DNA of 64,000 nt, from assembly GCF_012489685.1 (NCBI RefSeq), contig NC_080044.1, positions 16,968,369 through 17,032,368 of the forward strand. The letters are read 5' to 3'. Each line of letters opens with the position of its first letter. Within the stretch, counting starts at the first letter, position 1. Below the pieces are notes generated by a model. The model ran no database searches. It saw only the letters and a list, made by a program, of their open reading frames with translations, and was not told the origin of the DNA. Origin of the DNA: Lotus japonicus. Its lineage: Eukaryota > Streptophyta > Magnoliopsida > Fabales > Fabaceae. Shown here in pieces: positions 58,338 to 64,000 of the stretch. A program made the position numbers and the translations under genes.

Positions 58338-59640
58338 GTTTTTTTTTTTTTTTTTGTTACATGGAGGGCAATGCCCGGAAAAGAAGAGAAACTACACTAA
58401 GATAGTGCGAGGGAAAGTGATTCCCATCCGATCAAAAAACAAAAGGTTCAAGCAGCTAGGAGGAGGGGTTTCAAAGCAGTGCAACCCCAAACTGAGGGCA
58501 TGAGATTCATTTGCCAGACAATCCGCAACTTGGTTCGCCTCACGCAGGACATGAACACAAACAACATTCCAATCCCGAGCCAGGAAGACACGGATCTGAT
58601 TCACAAGGGACGCGTACGGGTGAAGGATAGCACAACCCTCATTTATCAGATTCACAGCAACAAGAGAGTCACTCTCAACCATGATCCTACGCCAACCCCT
58701 ATCCCAGGCAAGAGTCACCATGGTAAAGATCGCCCAGAGCTCAGTCCAAAGAACGTTAGAAGAGCCCAGATTTCTGCTAAAACCAAACACCCAGTTGCCG
58801 TGGTGGTCGCGACACACACCTCCACAACCCCGCCAAATTGGTTGGACCACGAACAGAGCCATCAGTATTGCATTTTAGCCAAGCATCCGGCGGGGGCTCC
58901 CAAGCAATCGGAACCATCTCATAACGACGAGCACTACCCGCGACTGGATCCTGAAGAACACGCAAGCTATGAGCGTAGTCCAGCTTTGTTTTCATGGCCA
59001 TAGGTATCATGCACCTTAAATCAAACGGAGTTCCCTGGAAGACAAAATTAGCACGCGACTTCCAGATGGCCCAAAGAAGGAGAGCGAAGTCTGGAGGGCC
59101 ACTCCTGCCCATCGAGTGCAGACAATTCGATTGCAGGTTCCTCATTACCCAAGCTTTCAGGTCACCGGCGAAGAACTCACTCACATGCCGCTGATCAATC
59201 AAATGCAACCATAGCGGTTTCACCTTAGAGCAATACCGGAATAGATTGAGAGGAGTTTCATCAGCTTCATCACAAAGCGGGCACGTCGGCGTGGTCGTCA
59301 GGTTCGATTGCCAGCGTCTGTAGTTAACCCAAAGCCCATTATGAAGAAGTCTCCACACAAAGCTGCAGACCTTGAATGGGCCCTTCAAACCCCACACATA
59401 ATTCCACTCCCTCGACTGGGTGCTCACTTGCGAGGTGCTCAAGGCATCATAAGCTGATTTTGATGAGAAGCTACCATCACTCGTAAGTCCCCAAATAACT
59501 CTGTCCCTCCCAATGTTTGGCGCCCGCGGTGGCATAGTGAGGATTTCAGAAACAACATGAGCAGAGAGATAGTCGGCAAAATCAGATAGTTTCCAGGCTC
59601 CACGCTATTAGTCACAAGGTGAATGTGGGACATTTTGGTA
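58338..59640 (-). pseudogene. 5'-truncated LINE, 3' half
   Basis: Minus-strand end of an L1-type LINE. The zinc-binding reverse transcriptase tail reads CPLCDEADETPLNLF (about 59,240-59,290) and the RNase H shows LKCNTDGSVRG (about 58,870) and MVESDSLVAVNLI. RNase H is split between two frames near 58,800, a frameshift. A T-run at 58,338-58,355 on plus is the poly(A) tail. Truncation near 59,640 fits normal incomplete reverse transcription. Confidence 0.85.
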
Positions 59641-60218
59641 AAATAAATTTATTTGATTTTAAGTTATACTTAAGAATGGCTTTGATTTTAAGTTATACAT
59701 ATATATATCACAAGTAATACATATATATCACACAAAAAAACTTATGAAGTTAATTATAATAATTGGATTGTTCTGAAAGATTTTAAAAGTGTTATGAACC
59801 GGACAAAATTTTCAATTAAAGAGATCATTTAAAATTCATAATTAAAGCCACATAATCCACATAATGATTTGACAACATTTCTTGAATAAAATAAATTAAT
59901 TGTGATGCATTGTGATGGCCTGGTGTTAAACATGTTTTTATACGAATTGCTTTTATACCGATAATCAATCATAATATTTCACAGGGGATAAATAGTAGCA
60001 TTCATCTGAAAATTTCAATAAAAATAAAAATAAATTATATTTGACTTGTTTAAATGACTAATATAAGTTAATAGGTCACAACTCAATAGATAAATAAAAC
60101 TTTTAATAAATAAATTAATAAATAAAATATAGAAATTCTAACCAATTTATCTTTAATGTGATTAAATAATGCGTTATTTAACTCAAACTTTTTCATGAGT
60201 CATTTAAATAACCCTAAA
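59641..60218. other. AT-rich spacer
   Basis: Nothing recognised. Confidence 0.5.
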
Positions 60219-60227
60219 TATATTTTA

Positions 60228-61449
60228 GAGGAAAATACACTCCCCTCCCTTGAGGTTTGCCAAAATGACATTCAGCTCCATTTTTAACCAAAATCTACAC
60301 TCCACCCCACTCAATCTAACAAGTTAACTAACATGTTAAAAGATGCTAACAGAATATTTTCTTTAATTCCAAACTATAAATTTAAATAATAATAAAATTA
60401 AAAAAATTCCCTTTATTATTTTTTATTTCAAGAAGTTTAAGATATTTACAATTAAATATTTTCACAATATTGTATAGGAATATCGATAATATTTAAGTTT
60501 ACAAATATAAATTTAGACTAAACAAATACTTCTATTTTTCTTTTAACTTATTTCCATGATTAATTGTAATAATAAAATTTCATGATTAATTAGATGACAT
60601 TTATTCCAATGAAAAGCCCGAATTTTTTTTTATGATTGTTCTGGTCACCTTCTTAATTAGTATATTATTAGTTTCATGGATTGGTTGCACTTGCAACATG
60701 CAATATTATCCAAGCAAATAAAATGGGATATGCAACAAATTAAATAAGAGATGATTATTACGCGAGGTGCTTGGTCTACTAGAATAACTGAATAAGGTAT
60801 AGTTTCATATCTCAAAAAAAAAAGATTTAAATTCTTAGTTTTTTTTTTTGGTAAGCCAAGTGAATGTATTAAAAATGGAGTATTAGGGGTACTCCAACCC
60901 TGAATACAAGAAGGGATTTAAATTCTTAGTAATCTCAATCACATGATGTTGTATGTCCTCGAATGATAGTTCAAGTGGTAAGAGCTTGGGAATATATGAG
61001 TTGATGGGTGTGAAAAGTCTTAGATGATGCAATTTATCTTTTCAATGTACCAATAAAAAATTAAAATATAATTCATATATCTTGAAATTATATAATCCAG
61101 GATGAATTTTATAAAGAAAAAAAGTCATCTAATATTATAAATTATATTGTGAGTATATGTGTAGCTTTCGTCAACATATAATACAATAAATAGTTTCAAA
61201 TAGATTATTATAAAATATGAATCGTAAATTTCTTAAACTTTTTTAAATAAAAATAATAGTAAAAGATTTTTTATTATTTGAAAATTTGCATCTATTAGTT
61301 TGGAATAAAGAGAATATTCCATGAGCATCTTTTAAGATGTAGTTAACTTAGTAAAGTAGGTGGGGTGGAGTGTAGATTTTAATTAAGAATGAGACTGAGT
61401 GTCATATTGGCAAACCTCAAGGGAGAAGGGAGGGGAGTGTATTTTACTC
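60228..61449. mobile_element. Mutator-like non-autonomous element, 1222 bp
   Basis: Inverted ends GAGGAAAATACACTCCCCTC and, inverted from the right, GAGTAAAATACACTCCCCTC; arms extend about 130 bp with ATCTACACTCCACCCCA. Perfect 9-bp target duplication TATATTTTA (60219-60227 and 61450-61458). It is the same family as the element at 29,561. The interior is AT-rich and carries a SINE. Confidence 0.93.
60954..61055 (+). mobile_element. SINE family 1 copy inside the Mutator-like element
   Basis: TCCTCGAATGATAGTTCAAG start with A box TAGTTCAAGTGG; the B-box region is degenerate. Confidence 0.45.
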
Positions 61450-61458
61450 TATATTTTA

Positions 61459-62797
61459 TAAGTTCATAAAATTTTCATAAAATCTTTAATCCTTAAAAAA
61501 ATTAATTAAAAAATAATTAGATAAAGTACAAGATTATGTGATCCACGTTACAAGAGGTTGCGTGAGGCCGTAGGCAAATGACAGTAGAATAGAACGCTTA
61601 GCTTGGTTGCTTGTGTCTTGGGCTAATCGCATTGCACAAACAAAGCAAATAGGGAGTGAGAGGAGCATCTTTTGGAAAGCGGTGTGTTTCGTCCCCGTTT
61701 TGTCGAACTCTGCTTCATCAATCTCAAGATGATCCGATTCTCTTCTTTTCTCTCTCTTGAATGTTTTTTTGAATCTTTTGATCGATATTCCAGAGGAAGA
61801 GGTTGCTTGGGGTAGGCTATCATGCATGTGGGTCCTTATAATTACTTCATTTTATAACAAGTTTTTGCTTTAATTTATTTTAAGTTAAATTTGATGAGAG
61901 CTTTTTCTTTTGATGTAGTGTAGTTTCTATCTTTGACCCATTGAAATGTGTTGTTGTCTAGTGGACTAGACGCATAACAAGCCAAGTAAGAATGGCTTTG
62001 ATCATTGCAGGGATTACCTTTATCTCTTTACCCTTTTTCTTACTGTGGTAAACTCAATCCAAATCTAAAGGGATCTTCCCTTCACTTCACTTCTTCTACG
62101 GCTTAATACTGTTGCTCCCATAAGAAATTGGTCCGTATGTAAAGCGTGGTGCTTGTTGTGATGGTGTTTGGATTCGGGGCACGAGGTTACTATCATGACC
62201 ATTGACGAACTTGTTTGTAGATTCACGTGATTCTAACGGTACGGCCAGATTCTGATATATGGAAGCAGAGACACAAAAACTACTGGTTGTTTTGGTTTGT
62301 TACTGTTAATGCTAGCTGCATGTTTGATGGGTGGATTGGACGGCCTATAACTATACTAACGCAGGTGTAATTAAGACAAGTACTAGAGGAGAGTGTTCAT
62401 TGTTCTCTTGAAATTAGATTTTCATGTCTTGGCAACCACAAATGATAAGTTACGCACAAATTTCACCTAAGTGAAAAATATAATGTGTAACATAAGAGCA
62501 TGAGTCACTTTTTATTTTTTTATAGGTAAATTTTAGTTGTTAGAAATGTTAGTAAATTATCCATCTTTCAGGTTCGAATTCGGACCATTCACCCTTTATC
62601 TCATCCAACCTTTATGTCCATAGTTCTTACCACTTAAATTATCATTTGGGGACACGAGCATGGGTTACTTAACATCATCCTAATGAATCAATAGGGTTAT
62701 TAATTAACATCATCTCAATAAATTAATAGGGTTATTTATAAATTAATTAATAAAAAAGTATGAAAATTCTATTTTACTATTATTAAATGTGATTGGT
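61459..62797. other. Spacer without recognised gene
   Basis: A 97-codon minus-strand frame (61,534-61,827) has a basic stretch but no domain. A SINE family 1 copy is at about 62,565-62,655 (minus; TAAGTGGTAAGAACTATGG after its start). Otherwise nothing. Confidence 0.4.
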
Positions 62798-62806
62798 TTA
62801 TTTAAG

Positions 62807-62908
62807 GACTTTTTTACCACCATAGTGTAGTTTAAGAACATATTTACCATTATAGTATACCTTTTTTTTTATTTACCAAACTAGTGTAAATCGCCACTTA
62901 GAGTGGCG

Positions 62909-62953
<45 letters not shown>

Positions 62954-63579
62954 TTAAGAAATCGCCACTTATCGTGGCGACACTTTAAATTATTATTATA
63001 TTTTTAAGAAATCGCCAGTACTAGTGGCGACACCTAATTTTTTTATTTGTTTGACTTTCTATTTTAGTGACGGAAAAAATCCGTCACAAAAGCCTTAATT
63101 GAAAGCAATCAGTGACAGAATATGGAGAAAGAAATTTTCCGTCGCAAAGGGTATTACGTCCCAAAATTCAAGAGAACAATATTAAATATATTAGCGACGG
63201 AAATTTGAGAAGGGATTCTACCGTCGCAAAAGGGTTAGCGATGAAATATCTTTTTTGTGACGGATAGTTTTCAATCCATGTTCTGTCACTAATTCTTTTA
63301 AATCATATTAAAGGATTTTGTGACGGATTTTTTCCGTCACTAATATAGAAAGTCAAAAAAATAAAAAATTAGGTGTCGCTACTACCGGTGGCGATTTCTA
63401 AAAAAATATTAATAATTTAAAGTGTCGCCACTAACAGTGGCGACTTCTTAAAAAAAATAAAAAAAATATATATGTATCGCCACTTAGAGTGGCGATTTAC
63501 ACTAGTTTGGGAAATAAAAAAAGATATACACTATAATGGTAAATATGTTTCAAAATTACACTATGATGGTAAAAAAGTC
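62807..63579. mobile_element. Foldback Mutator-like element, 773 bp
   Basis: Inverted arms of about 250-300 bp start GACTTTTTTACCA and contain ATAGTGTA, then three small hairpins each of the form TCGCCACT-NNN-AGTGGCGA, mirrored on the other side. Target duplication TTATTTAAG / TTATTTAAA (62798-62806 and 63580-63588) agrees at 8 of 9 bases, which fits Mutator. The centre has several GTGACGG...CCGTCAC palindromes. The left arm contains a TA microsatellite (62,915-62,950). Confidence 0.88.
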
Positions 63580-63588
63580 TTATTTAAA

Positions 63589-64000
63589 ACCATAAGTTAT
63601 TTAACTCAAACTTTCTCATGAAATATTTAGATAATCATGTAATGGGGATGTCTAAAATAAGAGAAATAAATATAAAAATGTAATTAAAATTTTTCATGGG
63701 ATACATAGGAAGTCATACTTGTAATAGTAGTAGTACAAGTACTATTCCATTTTCCTTGGGAGTGTGGTAACGGCAGAGAGGCAGAGATACGGATGGTGCT
63801 GCAGACACAGGTTTTTTTGATGGAGTATTAAACACTTTAATTAAAGCCTCGTGATCGGAGAAGGCAGATCCATGGAAGACTGTTCCACTGTCACGTGGGA
63901 ACTTTTGACTACCTAATCACTATCACGGTATCACCATACCAAAACAACAAAACAAAACCCTCTTCACCACTCTCTCTCTCATCACCTCGTTGCTTTTCCG
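63589..64000 (+). promoter_or_regulatory. Probable 5' flank of the next gene
   Basis: A G-box CACGTG at about 63,893 and a CA/CT-rich, leader-like end (CCACTCTCTCTCTCATCACC) just before the window edge. No ATG-bearing exon is seen, so this is suggestive only. Confidence 0.4.

Noticed and set aside
61534..61827. 97-codon minus-strand frame
   Set aside because: No recognised domain, no splice or promoter support; could be a small gene but nothing in the sequence supports it.

Overview
The window is nuclear DNA of a flowering plant. It is AT-rich, its genes are split by GT/AG introns, and it is full of plant transposable elements. Element types (a SIRE/Maximus-like Copia solo LTR, TRIMs, Mutator-like elements, a Helitron) suggest a legume; this is an inference from style, not a proven species call.

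Left part (1-29,560) is the genic part. Two copies of a PYROXD2-like FAD oxidoreductase lie on the minus strand. Copy A (exons 1-2, running off the left edge) has an intact FAD-binding motif. Copy B (8,688-19,972) keeps a traceable 14-exon structure, but a 23-bp deletion removes most of the FAD-binding glycine motif and shifts the frame. Copy B also carries a very young Reina-type Ty3/gypsy element (9,040-14,301) in an intron and a textbook TRIM (17,908-18,219) in another. Between the copies is a complete plus-strand AP-3 adaptor sigma subunit gene (4,651-8,076, 166 aa). Next come a complete Maf-like nucleotide pyrophosphatase gene (22,198-25,998, plus, 204 aa) and a convergent complete ARL2/TITAN5-type small GTPase gene (26,603-29,407, minus, 185 aa). 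All three intact genes are housekeeping genes (vesicle sorting, nucleotide-pool cleaning, tubulin/cell-division GTPase) and show no operon-like link.

Right part (29,561-64,000) is almost only nested mobile DNA. In order: a Mutator-like element carrying a 193-bp fragment of chloroplast 16S rRNA gene; a 602-bp hAT element; an 8.25-kb hAT-type element that holds a 7.3-kb non-autonomous Helitron; a decayed LINE with a second Mutator-like element inside its 3' end; a unit-length (about 7.9 kb) endogenous caulimovirid (florendovirus-like) sitting in a TA microsatellite; a 3.7-kb CACTA element with a broken transposase; an 848-bp hAT element; a 5'-truncated LINE; a 1.2-kb Mutator-like element; and a foldback Mutator-like element built from symmetrical small hairpins. 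The last 400 bases look like the 5' flank of a gene that starts beyond the window.

Most element boundaries are supported by terminal repeats plus target-site duplications read directly from the sequence. Family names are from recognition of protein motifs and ends, not from database searches.
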